Origin: Onchocerca volvulus
Lineage: Eukaryota > Nematoda > Chromadorea > Rhabditida > Onchocercidae
Length of the DNA stretch: 64,000 nucleotides
Direction: 5' to 3'
Assembly: GCA_000499405.2 (NCBI GenBank)
Contig: HG738138.1
Location: 15,826,554-15,890,553, forward strand
In this document: positions 21,195-32,978 of the stretch, one piece after another
How positions within the stretch are numbered: the stretch's first letter is position 1
How the letters are laid out: each line of letters starts with the position of its first letter
Program-made: the position numbers and the translations under genes
Notes under the pieces: model-generated
What the model saw: only the letters and a program-made list of their open reading frames with translations
Databases searched by the model: none
What the model was told of the DNA's origin: nothing

Positions 21195-23470
21195 CGTGTC
21201 CATAATAATTTGTTACCTTTATTTTGGAAATCGTTAGAGTTTCATAAGCTTAGGAAACAATGAGTCATGATTTTCCCGTGGTGTTCTCCGAGAAATGAAT
21301 TTGTTTCAGTCATTTGTATAGCCATATACTCAAATGAAACCACTTTTTTTTTACTTTTCAGCAATCCCGAAAGTATATTCATTCGAAACATATCTTATTT
21401 CATTGTAAATTGGACCATTTCATACCCAGTATTGAGGGTATTCGATACCTTTGATCCAGTAATGGAGTTTGCAAATCTGCATCCTCATCAGTTGTGTCCT
21501 TAAATTACCGAATCATATTTCTTCGGATAAGTTTTTTTATATTTTCTGTAATTGCAAATTTATATCTTAAGCGGATGGTGATGTAGTTTGATCCATAAAT
21601 GTTGAATTTTTTTCAAGAAAATGGAAAATTTATTCATTGGAAATATGCAATCAATTCGATCCCTTCTGTAAGTTCTGTTTTCTCAGTTATTTGTGGAGTA
21701 TTTTTGCTTGTTGATTACTGCAGTCTTTGTTTCTTTTTGTGAAGAATTTCGGCGAAGTTATCGCGGAGTTTTCTTCAAACTTCATCTTTCATCTTTTCAT
21801 TGTTAATTTTTGACTATTGAGAAATCCAAGTGGGCTAAATTGTGCTGATTGAATGGAAGAAGGTATCGTAAAATTGGTTCGTTTTTGATAGAAAATTTTG
21901 CATTTGATTAATGCTTACCTTGGGTATATATTATATATATATATAATTAAAGCAGGTACCTATCTCCGATCGGTGTCGAGAGATATATTTATTGATAGTT
22001 GATGGTTTTAAGAATGCTATCACTATTTCCCATGTTATCTATTGCTTCCCATAGTTTGCATGCATAATATAAATATAATATTAGTCTTGTATAATCGGTA
22101 TTGTATTGGAAATTTTTGATTGATAAGGCATTGCATTGAATGTTTTACAAACTTTTGTTACAGCGATAACAATTAGTACGACTGGAAAATGGGTGCCAAT
22201 TATTGATTAGACCTGGACAAATATGAGGAGCCTGAAATACTTGGGTTTTTTATAAATAAACAATTTGATGGGAATTATAAAATATTATTGTAAAGAAAGT
22301 GTTAATTATTAAGTGTATTATGCATCGTATGATGAATTAAAGTGAACCGGACGAATAAACAGGAATACAAAAACTCCATTTCTAATTCATATTTTGCATA
22401 TTCCGATTCCGATCTATTAGTATCAATTTGAGGTGTCCATTGTCAAATTTGACGGAATTGTTGTCTCGTATATTATATAAATCATAAATATAAGAAATGG
22501 AATAAAGATTGGGATGACAGGTAATTGGTACACCTGATTTTTCGCCGAATTGTAAATTCGTGCTTTAATAACTAAGTGAAACATTTTTATATATAAGGAG
22601 CATATGTTATTGCTATTTATTATTATTATTATTGTTATTATCAACCTTGAAAATATGGCTTGGCTAGCCAAAATATGTAATAAATGTGAGAAATGCAATT
22701 AGACGATGGATAATTGATGCTTTTAACTTTTTTTTTGTTGGATTTGCGGAACATCTACTGTTATTGTTGTTATTATTACGTTATTATCATCAACCTTGAA
22801 AATATAACTTGGCTAACCAAAGTATATGGTAAATCAGCCAATAAATTTAAAAAGTGTAATTATTTGCGAAGTGAACATTTTCTCGATGAAGTGATGTGCC
22901 AGAAGTTTTTCGATCATTTGTAAAATTTATCAAAAATTACAAAAAAAAAAGGATGGAATGAGCTTTTTGAATAGAAATATCCAGTATTTAGCATGTTATA
23001 GAAGAAAATACATGGAACTATCATATTAATTTATTCATGCAGGAAATATTAAGTTGTTGTGTTCAATTTCCTTTTAATTCCAGTAATTATTATTACTTGC
23101 ACGGAAAATATTGATTTCTTCAGTCTAATTAGTCTTGTTTCATATTTAATTGCCTAACAGAGGGAAGAAATTATGTGGAGAAGTACGTGGAATTCCCAAC
23201 CATCGTATAATTTGCTCGCGCGGGAAGTATGAAATTGTTATACTTGATTTTCTCTAAATTTGATCAATCATTGTTATTTGTTCGAAGAATATAAATTCTT
23301 TCAGCCAAATTACCTTAATTTACAAAAAAAAATTTCAGTTATTTTCCTCATAGAATTGAGTTTTTATAATACTTGAAGTGTCAGAAAAAAGAAAGATGGG
23401 GAATAATAAGAGGAAGACATATTTTGATATCAGAAGAAAATGTATATATTATATTTACGCTATCATTAAA
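21195..23470. other. Intergenic region after the microRNA cluster
   Basis: AT-rich DNA with a TA repeat near 21928-21945 and the 50-bp direct repeat listed separately. A few frames of 70-90 codons exist but none resembles a known family or has convincing splice signals. Confidence 0.45.
22633..22834. repeat. Pair of about 52-bp direct repeats
   Basis: Copies at 22633-22685 and 22779-22834 share TTATTATCA..CAACCTTGAAAATAT, then CTTGGCTA.CCAAA.TAT. Each is preceded by an ATT/GTT microsatellite. The core TTGGCTAGCCAA of the first copy is a palindrome; a related CTTGGCTAG also occurs at 12802. Confidence 0.7.
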
Positions 23471-25810
23471 TCAACTGGACCATAATAAATTAGTTCTTAT
23501 ATCAATATCTGGTCTTCGACCTGATCGTTTGAATTGCTCTTCAAATTTTTCACTAACTATTGCACGAAACATTTCGTAGCACTGACCCTGAAATTGAATG
23601 AAGAATGAATTTTTTGAGAATATTGTTAAATTTTAAACATGAAATATTTCTTTTCTTTTCAATCATATAATATTCGAATAGTATCATTTATACCGGAAAG
23701 TAAAAAAAAACCCTGTGTTTTTGATATACTGGATATAGCACTTAACTGAAACTCTAAAAGATCAATTAATTGTAAAATGATTGATTAGAAAATTTGGAAA
23801 TTTCTCATTCAATAAATTGTTTCAGTAAATTTTTCGTTAGGTTTAGCTTTTAAAATTTATTTCCAAATATTAAATTTTTTATTTTCACTTAACTTTTTTT
23901 TCCTTTCATTCATTTCCCAATTTCAAATTAGGTTTAACAACTTTTTTGGGGAGAAATGTAAATAGAATGAATGAATAATTTCGGATAAATTAATAAATAT
24001 AATCGAGGCTAAAGATTTGTCTGCATTTGGTAAATTTTTATTGATTTTCACCATTAGGTCGACTAGATTTGATGATCGTAATAGAGATAATGTTACTAAT
24101 AATGATAATGATGGTGAACTTATGTTGACAGCTGCAATTATTTGTTCAGTTGCTACGAATTACCGAAAAGTTATTTTGCAAAGAAACAAAACGAAACAGT
24201 AGTTGAAGACGGAAAAGGAAAAAGATTGTTACATAAGTGTTTTTATCAGTTTATCTTGATAATGTTGCGGAGAGATAATTTTCAACTTTTGCATATATTT
24301 CAATAATTTCAATATGTTAAAATCAAATTTCATATCCTTTCAGCTAACTTGGGAATGAATGAATTATTCTCAAGCAAAAAAAAAAGAACTTCAAGATAAG
24401 TTTAACTTTTTTCCTGTATTCACGGTAATTTCGTTCAGTTTATTGTAAAATACAAAAACTGTAACAAAGAAAGTTTGTCTTAATTCACAGTAATTTTGTT
24501 CACTGTTATTGTGAAATTTAAAATTATGAATAAGAAAGTTGTTAAATATTAAAAGTCAATCCAAATTTTCTATCAAGAATTCGGCAGTCTTTTTGAAATT
24601 ACATTTTAAATGGATAATTCGTGGAAAAAAGTATAAAATAAAAAGAAAAAACTGTTAGAAATGAAAGAAGAGAAAAAAAAAGAAAAGAACAAAATATTAG
24701 TTAAACTAGAATGTTTTTTATAAAAAAGCAAAAAAAATCAAATTTAATTTAAAACCAAAATGAAGTTTTGACCGAGATCTAATAATTTCACTGAAAATTT
24801 CTATCGAAGTAATGATGAAATTAAAAATTTACAAACCATAAAATTGGTTTTTTTCCTTAAATCACCATTTATGCAAATTTGATTAAACAGCCTTGTAATA
24901 AAAGCACTACATTTTGGGCATGAACCATCGAAGCAATGATAGGCGCACTGATGTCGTAAGCAGTAATTAATTCTGGTAAAATCAAAATTTGATTGCTGGA
25001 CACATTTCGAAGCACAATTCACCAAAACAGAACATTCACCTGAAATTTGCCAATAAATTTTTAAACTTCAATTTTTTGTTTGTTTTTTTTTTTTCTTTCT
25101 TCCTCTCTTTCATTTTCTCTCTTCCATCTCGTTATTCGTTTCCCTGTATCTTCCGGCTTCTTTTTTTGCCCGCAGCATTTCCGATGATTCTCATATTTAC
25201 GAGTGAAGTTTACCCCGCTTAATTATTATTATTAATTGGTTTATAATTATCAGGAAATTTGAAATAAATATATCATTGCTTTCCTTTTCTGATCTTTTAC
25301 CTCATTTTTGGATAATAATTATTATTAAACAGAATATTTTTGTTTCTTTTTTGCTTTCCTTTGTCATCCTTTCAGTCGATCAGGAAATTCAAAAAAAATT
25401 TGTTTAGTTCTTCTTTGATTTCATTTGATGAAAATTAAATAGGTAAAAAACCATAAAAACAGATAAAATATGCTTCAAAAAAAAGGAAACGTATTCCGAT
25501 TTCAGTTCCACTTCTATAACTAATAATGATTCCAATTTCACTAGATAATTTTATTTTTTTTTTTTCATTAACAAGCAATTACTAATTCTATGAGTTGAAA
25601 TAATAACAAATTAAGTCAAATTTATCAAACAACAAGAAGAAAAACAAAAACGAATGGTTGGATAATTTAAAAACTAATTGAAAGTAAATAGCATTCAAAT
25701 AGTCATCAAAAATATAAATTAATCGTAAAAAAAAAAACTTTTCTTTCAAATTCGAATTAATAATTTCAAATGTGCTATTTTAGCATCCATTTCAATTTCT
25801 TTTTTTCTTT

Positions 25811-25843
<33 letters not shown>

Positions 25844-27191
25844 TAAGTTCAATTTCAATTATACGCTATTAAAACATGGCAAATAATAAATTAATTAGTT
25901 GACTTATTAACAGCTTTTCACGACTAATAATTCCAATTACAATTGGATGAATGAATAATTAATTTCACAGGTATAAGTCAACTAATTAGTTTATTATTTA
26001 CCATATTTTAATTAATTGAAATATTTAATAAGAATTGCATTAATGCAAATACTAACTTGTAGAAGATCGTTCATTACCAGATAGGACATCGATCAATTGT
26101 TGTTTGCTTGTTTGACAAAGGGGACAATTGTTACATTCATCAAAACAACCCGTTGCAAATATACAACTATAATCGATACCCTCATCGAAATCATTATATA
26201 TTTTCTTATTAATTAGAGAACCATCAATTTGACCGGTAATATATGGTATCTGTTAATAAATATGATTAACCAATTAAAAAATTTTTTTTTTGAAAAATCC
26301 AATTTTCAGAAAAAAAAGTTGGAAAATTGTACAATTATCTATATTAGTACTTAATATTCTTTCTCTTTCCCTTTTCTTTTCCAGTCGTTTTTACCTATGA
26401 TTTTAAAACACAGATAATTCTTCTCTGTGACTTTTTTGGCTTAGACATTCATTATACATTCCTTGGCTAATTAAAAACTATCAAAAGAATTTTTGATATA
26501 TTAAATATGTGGTGTCTGATAATAAATACTGATTAATTGATAAATTGGTTAATTTTTTTTTCTAAATACTTAATTCTTGAAACAAAATTTGGAAAAATTG
26601 TGCAATTTTTCGTTTTAGTACTCAATATTCATTTCCTTTTCTTTTCTTTTTCCATCCAATTCTTGTTAGTAATTTTTTCTAGCTTAGATAATAATAATAA
26701 TTATTATTATTGTTATTATTACCAATAAAAGAATAATAATGATGATAACAATATTAACAATATTATTATTAGTTCGAGAAGGAAAATTCTTTTTAATTGC
26801 TATCTTTTCTCATAAATCACCGTGAAAAAATATTATCAACTATCACCGAATCTGTTCACATTTCTTGCTTATTTTTTTCTAATCGATAAAAATCATAAAC
26901 TTTTCAGATTTTCAAATCTCATCATTTTTAAAAACCTAATTTTGGAAAAGGAGAAACAAAAAAAAAGAAAAAAAAAGAACAAAACAAAACTTATTCGGAA
27001 TTTAATTATTTATATATGTATATTAGCAAAAAAAAAAAAGGAAACTTTTTTGACACCACCTTGAGGCAATTTTTGTGAACAATGCAAGCCAATAATTGGT
27101 GACAACTTTGAACGATTGTACTATCAGCTGTGATTGATAAGATGATAAGAAAGGGCAGGAAAAGATCGATGATAACGTGTGAATTAAGCAT
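23471..27191 (-). CDS. Unrecognised secreted cysteine-rich protein, 5 exons
   Basis: Exons on the minus strand: 27060-27191, 26057-26249, 24866-25039, 24052-24152, 23471-23587. All phases fit, giving 238 residues. The N-terminus (MLNSHVIIDLFLPFLIILS...) is a clear signal peptide, so the product is probably secreted. Exons 1-3 carry many cysteines in C-x(2-6)-C patterns, for example SCHQLLACIVHKNC, CFDECNNCPLC, CLRHQCAYHCFDGSCPKC, which suggests a disulfide-rich extracellular fold. The last exon reads GQCYEMFRAIVSEKFEEQFK and ends ...TNLLWSS. I recognise no family. Exons 1-3 are well supported. Exon 4 has weaker signals (acceptor TTCGTAG, donor GTGAAA). If exon 3 instead reads through, the protein ends at a TAG at 24801 with 187 residues. 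Intron 2 contains a foldback element. Confidence 0.65.
25871..26010. repeat. Foldback element in an intron of the cysteine-rich gene
   Basis: Arms 25871-25908 and 25973-26010 are inverted copies matching at about 34 of 38 positions (TTAGTTGACTTAT and AATAATAAA are shared). The loop of about 64 bases contains the small palindrome CCAATTACAATTGG. It resembles a miniature inverted-repeat element rather than a microRNA because of the long loop. Confidence 0.7.
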
Positions 27192-30100
27192 AACGTGATG
27201 ACGATTATTCCGGCATGAAAATTACGTAAAAAATCTCCGTAAATCTAAAAAAACATCGTTATTACAAATTATAATACATTTTTAACGTTTACACAGAAAC
27301 TATTTGAGAGGAAACAAAGCATAAAAGATGGAAAAAGTAAACTAAACGATCATTATTTCACCGAAATTATTATATTAATTTAATTAAATACCATTAATTA
27401 ATCGGTTGTTCTTAGGATGATGACTAATTAATTGAATGGATAACTGTGCAAATTATAAATAATAGGTTTCAGAACTTGGAAGCAATTAATGATAAATTAA
27501 AATATAGCAGAAATGGGATGTAATAATTTGTATTTAATCAGTAATAAATTTCAATTTTAGATCAAAGTTAACGAAATCCAAAATTTCATACACAATAAAA
27601 CAATTTGATGCGAAAAAGTGATTGTCACCCAAATTTACAATTGATGGGAAATTAACGATAGGTTAGAAATGAAATAATTTATATCTAATCATTAATAAAT
27701 TTTATTTTTCGGTCAAAATTAATAAAATTCGAAATTTCATACACAGTAAAACAACTTGATACAAAAAGTAACTGTCACTCAAACTGTCGTAGTCATTAGT
27801 TATAGTTGTCGCTTGCCAGCATTGCTACTGTTGGTAGAATAATTGGTTAGTTAATTATCCATACCTGTGAAAATCAATTTTATGAAGCGTTAAAAAAAAA
27901 TTTGCAATCACTCCTATCTAACCATATGTTTATTACGAATATGAAAAAAAGGAGAAAAATTATGGACTGAAATGATAATAAAATTACATAAGTGATAAAA
28001 AATGAAAAAGTGAATAACAGGAAATTTAAATTTCGATTTTCATTCTTATTTCCGTGATACTGTTTTATCAGAGAATAATTATGGGTGATGAAGAAAACGT
28101 AAGAAAACAATGACGACAATGATAACAACAATGATAATGATAGCGATAATAATGATAATAGTAATGTAATAAACGCAAGAAGACAATAACGATGACAACG
28201 ATTAAAGATATGAAAAAATTAGGAATCAATTTGCGTCTTATAATATTATTTTAAAATATATCCAAATTTTTCTCGTATTTAAACGAAATTTCAATAAGCA
28301 AAAACAAAGACTTTTATTCATTCAATTTTATTAAATAAAATCACCTTGGTTTTCATCTTTTTTTTCCTTGTTCTCTATTCTATTGAAATTGTCTCTTTGA
28401 TTTTTCCAAAAAACATGGAAAGAAAAAAACAAGATGAAAAAAAGAAGTAAGAAATCTTGTTTTGATTTGAATTTTATCATTTCAGCTTTTTTTTTTTGTT
28501 TTTGTTTTTTTACACACATTGTCGAATTTTAAATTGAATTGACAGTTAATGATTTACGTTTGTGGTCGTGATAATTGCGAAGCGTGATCAGTCGGATTTT
28601 TTTGAACTTTTATTCTTGCTCAATGAATATAGATACAGAAGCGGAAACCAAATTAAAACTATGGCTGAATCTCAATCTTGAGTAATTAAACCATTATCAT
28701 GAAAGTTTGAAAAAACGACAGCGAATACGACAATTACAATACCAACAATGTCAACAGAACAATTCTAATGATGATACCATAACCCAAAAGGAAGAAAGAC
28801 TAAAACAATCCTGACCTCTTAAACTGCCCTTGTGATAAGAACCCTTAATATACCCAGGACTCCTCTTATTTATAGAGAGAGGACAATGATAGAGTTTGAT
28901 CTACAATAAGCCGCCATTATTAGCACATGAGAGCGCGCCTTTATTGGCGAGTGAACTAGACCACAATATTTGAATTATTGATTGCACATCAAAACAACCA
29001 TTCAAAACGACAAAAATGATTGAATTATACAATTGATATTACGAAGTTTCTCGGAATTTCCCACATATATAACTATTATTGATGATTTGAGAAGTGGAAA
29101 CGATTAAATTGGTTTCATTTCATTGCATTTTAATTTGCTTTAAAGCAAAAAATGAATTATTAACTCAAAGTTTGATGGAAGAAAATTTCGGAAAAAAAAA
29201 TTATTTGAAAACATCCAAATGAATTGTTATCAATCTAGTAGGCATATATAATTATGCAAAAAAAAAAAAAAAAAAAAAAATTAAATTTCATGCACAATTT
29301 TTAAATTTTCAAGTTACAACGAATGGAGAAAATTCAAAAAAAAATTGAATAAGGAAGGGAGCGAAATTAAATTTAGATTTAATTCTGAATTTTCAATTTG
29401 AAAAAGGAAGTTAGAATTGGATAATTTTTGAGTTCAACCGAAAGTTTTTTTTGCATATAATTAATTGAAAATTTCAATGAATGGAAAAGATATATTGAAA
29501 TTGGTTAATTATTAAGTTAAATTTAAAATTTTAAGTTCAAAATTGATAAGTTAAAAATCGATAAAAATAATAAACGATTCGAAAATGGAAATGTTAAAAG
29601 AAATATAAATAACAAAGTTTCATTTGAAATTTGATCAATTCAAATCGAAAATGTCCTATGTAATTAAACATATGGGGCATCCGTTTGATTCACTTAATTC
29701 TTTTCGCTTTGCAGGCATTTATCAAATTATTCTTACTGGTTTTATTGTTTACTATTATTTATTTTATTTAATCACTATTTTCCTCTTGATAAAATTCGAT
29801 AGAAAGATTAACAATAACAAGTTTTTTTGAAAATCTTCAGCAAAGAAAAGAAGAACGGAAAAACTTCAAAATATTTGGCAAGAAAAAGTCTCTAATTACG
29901 AAGTTTATATTTTAATTCATAAAATTGATGAATTAATAGAAAAATCTGAATTTTTTTTATCAAATAAAAATTTCATTCTTTAATAATTGAAACGAGTCGT
30001 AAAGTGTAGTGAATAGCATTTGAATAATTAATTCTTTATTTTAAAATTTATAAATTTTTTCCCTGACGACTTCTCTTGTTTATCTTCACTTATTGTTATG

Positions 30101-30240
30101 AATTTAATAAAAGTTTTGAAATTGCTAGGACTTTGTTCAGTATTTTGCGCTTTTATTAGAAGATGCAATTTGCTTTTGTTATAAACAATTAGTATATTTG
30201 ACTTCGAAAAGATTTACCATCACAAATCAACAATCATCGC
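27192..30240. other. Intergenic region between the cysteine-rich gene and the ispE fragment
   Basis: Mostly AT-rich with GAT/AAC microsatellite-like tracts (28108-28165) and a poly(A) run (29259-29280). Two diverged copies of a block with TGATGGGAAATTAACGATAGG.../AATTAATGATAAATT... occur around 27480-27610 and 27640-27780. A less AT-rich patch at 28780-28960 contains TATAAATAAGAGG on the minus strand but no identified gene. The SL1-like sequence is listed separately. Confidence 0.45.
28671..28692 (-). other. SL1-like spliced-leader sequence
   Basis: On the minus strand these 22 bases begin GGTTTAATTAC and end TTGAG, matching the nematode SL1 leader at 20 of 22 positions; the differences are C to T at position 12 and T to A at position 17. 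In a functional SL RNA gene the leader is followed directly by a GT donor and then an Sm site; here ATTCAG follows, so a normal SL RNA gene is unlikely. It may be a decayed SL gene or the 5' end of a retroposed trans-spliced mRNA. An AATAAA lies about 55 bases downstream on the same strand. Confidence 0.55.
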
Positions 30241-30402
30241 TTAATAATGTCCGACTTATCAGCATGCAAGCCACTCATTTCTTTTCTTGTTTTATTAAAA
30301 GCTGGCAAAACTTCTATAAATCTTCTTTACCAAGAATTTTCCTATCTCGTAACTATATATAAAGTTTTTACTTTGAGGAATTAAAGGGATTATATTCATA
30401 AA

Positions 30403-30693
30403 TTAAACTATTAACTGGGTACCACATACCCACCATTCTGGCTGCTTTTCTCTGATATTTGCTACAGCAGCTTTTGCATTTTTTTCACTATCAAACACTC
30501 CAAAACATGCTACACCACTACCTGACATGCGAGATAGTACAGAACCTTTTTGAGACTCTAATGCTAATATCACATCCTTAATTTCAGGTACAAGACTTAC
30601 CGCTATTTCTTGAAGATCATTTCTAGTTTCTTTAAGGAGTCTTAATATATCCTTTCCAAGGTCATCGCTCCATTCAGTAGGCAGAGATAAATT
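30403..30693 (-). pseudogene. ispE: Wolbachia-type ispE C-terminal fragment (nuclear insertion)
   Basis: Minus strand, 96 open codons ending in TAA. The end of 4-diphosphocytidyl-2-C-methyl-D-erythritol kinase is recognisable: LPTEWSDDLGKDILRLLKET, then LVPEIKDVILALESQKGSVL and the GHMP-kinase glycine motif LSRMSGSGVACFGVF, ending KQPEWWVCGTQLIV. IspE belongs to the bacterial non-mevalonate isoprenoid pathway, which animals lack; Wolbachia of filarial worms has it. A full protein has nearly 290 residues, so about two thirds, including the N-terminal kinase region, is missing; in-frame stops precede the fragment. The flanks are worm-like DNA, with worm genes on both sides. It is best explained as an endosymbiont-to-nucleus transfer. 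A Wolbachia contig mis-joined in assembly is less likely because the fragment is truncated. Confidence 0.85.
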
Positions 30694-31470
30694 TTAAACT
30701 CTCTAAATACCTTTATTGTAACCAGTAGTATCATTAAATAAACAAATAAAGTAATCTCTTTATACTAAGAAATCTTAATTTTGCTTTAGTTATTAATCAT
30801 CTTGAAGTTAAATATCTTGACATCTACTCAATGCTACTACATAATAAGTGTGTGCATTTTGTACACTATGGCAATAAAATTACCTTGTAAGTTTTATTGT
30901 AGTTTGAATCTTATGGATGCTTTTATGTACATAAATGGTATCACCACAGTGTCAGTTACTTGGATGATAGGAAGAACTTAGATATCAGCTGCTTATGCAA
31001 ACTTTTAATAAAATTCTACGCAATCTAAGTCTAGTCATTTGCAAAACCCATATATGTGTACCTTACCAAAATTTTTATGGGAATCAGTCATTTGCATTTA
31101 GGGCCGTGAAATAATGGAATGTATGCGTGCATTTTCAGATTTTAGTGAATGATGGATTGTGTTTTAATTGGTGTGGATTTTTCGTATTGTTTACTTAAGG
31201 ATTCTTGTTGATTCGTGGTCAGGTTGATTTCAGGAGCGAGTAAATGAGCGATATGGATTTTATGATGTAGATAGATAGATAAGGACAGTATAGAATAGAC
31301 TGTATAATAAAAATATCAGAAGTATAGATGGGACGAATAGGCAAACATTATTATGGATTGCATAAGTATAGATAAATAGAGATAGTACGTATGAATTGTA
31401 AAAGTATAGAGATAAGAGGGATAATATAATGTAGATAGCATAAAATTAGAATAATTGTATAGATAATTTC
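30694..31470. other. Spacer between ispE fragment and NAA10
   Basis: Part of 30694-31120 differs in feel from the surrounding AT-rich DNA (for example ATGGTATCACCACAGTGTCAG near 30936-30956) and could be further Wolbachia-derived sequence, but I cannot name a gene. From about 31265 there are irregular GATA/TATAGAT-rich repeats leading to the NAA10 start. Confidence 0.4.
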
Positions 31471-31489
31471 AGAATCGATGAAAAAATGA
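31471..31489 (+). promoter_or_regulatory. NAA10 leader: trans-splice acceptor and two-codon upstream ORF
   Basis: AATTTCAG ends at 31472, only 13 bases before the NAA10 ATG, a typical spliced-leader acceptor. Between them an upstream ATG at 31478 reads ATG AAA AAA TGA, and its stop overlaps the NAA10 start codon (ATGA). If the trans-spliced leader is used, the ribosome meets this upstream ATG first, which could reduce or reset initiation. Confidence 0.5.
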
Positions 31490-32978
31490 ATCTTCGGGTA
31501 GCAAAAGCGGATGATTTACTGAATACGCAACACTGTAATTTATTATGTTTACCGGAAAATTATCAAATGAAATATTACTTTTATCACGCCTTATCATGGC
31601 CACAGTTATCGTATGTTGCTGAAGATGACAAGGTAAGAGAAATAATGGTTATCAATGGCAAACAATCAATATAGATTATGAAAATCTTAGACTGCTTAAT
31701 ATGTTAATATCTGAAGTGAAGAATTTAACGATATTGCAACTAAATGACTCACTATATATCTTTTCTTGACTACTGCAGCATGAAGTATGTTACTAAAGGT
31801 AATAGAGTAATAGCGATAAGATAGAAAATATAATGTTCGATATTTCATTGAATATCATGAATATGATTAACGCTGAGTTTATTAAATTTTTTGCTGTTAC
31901 TCTTTTGCTGGTTGCATTACACTTAATTTTGTGAATTAGTAACTGATGTCTGAAAAAGATTTAAGATATTTAATATTATATAGAAGAGTAATGTAATGTA
32001 TTTAAAAAAAAAAACTAAAAGACAATGTATTTAAAAACTAAAAGACATATCATTCCTATCCATGAAAGATGAAGGGAAATATGAATAAAGGTTTTGTAAT
32101 TTTTAGATTCTTCAAGATTTATTGAAAAATTTCCACTCTCGATGCATTTGTTGGTTCTTCGTTTTTTTATAGGGTCAGGTTATATTGTGAAAAGTGCTTG
32201 ATAATTTCTGATTAATTATTGCATCTTTTGTCTCGAACTCAATCATTTAGTTAATTTTAGGGTAATATTGTTGGCTATGTATTGGCAAAAATGGAAGAAG
32301 AGGCAGATGATGAACCGCATGGTCATATTACTTCACTAGCAGTCAAACGTTCATATCGTCGTCTTGGTCTTGCCCAGAAGTTGATGGATCAAACTGCTCG
32401 TGCAATGGTTGAAACATTCAATGCCCGTTACGTATCGCTTCACGTACGTGTATCAAATAGGGCTGCGTTGAATCTTTATCAGGTTTGTCATATTGACAGT
32501 TTGGATCTCTTAATATTAAATAATTTAAATACAAATAATTGAAGCATCTAAATACGTAGAAAACTTTTTTAAATTCAGAAGTGAAAGATTATTTCGGCTC
32601 TGTGATGAGCAATATAATAATACGGCATCCTTATTTCAGATTTGAAATAATAAATTCTGGGGTAATTAATTCCATCTCTTACAGGTATCTCAGGGATAGA
32701 AAAAAAGAGAATGAGGAAAAGATTAGTAGAAAAGTATTTATCGGTGAAGTAAAGGAAAATTAACTGTGACGAATGATGAAATTTTCTTGCAGAATACTTT
32801 GAAATTTGAAATTTCCGATGTAGAACCGAAATATTACGCTGATGGTGAAGATGCCTATGCAATGAAACGTCCGCTGGTACAATTTGCAATGGAAAACAAT
32901 ATTGAACCAGCTGATAGGAAAGCATTTTTTAGTACAAAAGAAGAAAGAGAACATGCAAGGAAGCAGAAAAATAATTGA
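31486..32978 (+). CDS. NAA10: N-alpha-acetyltransferase 10 (NatA catalytic subunit), 3 exons
   Basis: Catalytic subunit of NatA, which with NAA15 acetylates the N-termini of nascent proteins starting with Ser, Ala, Thr, Gly or Cys at the ribosome. Exons: 31486-31632, 32261-32482, 32793-32978; phases fit and give 184 residues. The sequence is nearly that of human NAA10 from the start: [40 protein letters not shown] with the acetyl-CoA-binding RRLGLA at 82-87, [20 protein letters not shown], and [18 protein letters not shown]. The tail after residue 160 is short and charged ([12 protein letters not shown]), similar in length to other nematodes and shorter than the human one (235 residues). C. 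elegans has one orthologue, daf-31. Confidence 0.97.

Noticed and set aside
25799..25842. Long poly(T) run, considered as the tail of a retroposed cDNA
   Set aside because: The adjacent DNA shows no exon-like or retroelement sequence on either side; probably a simple tract inside the intron.
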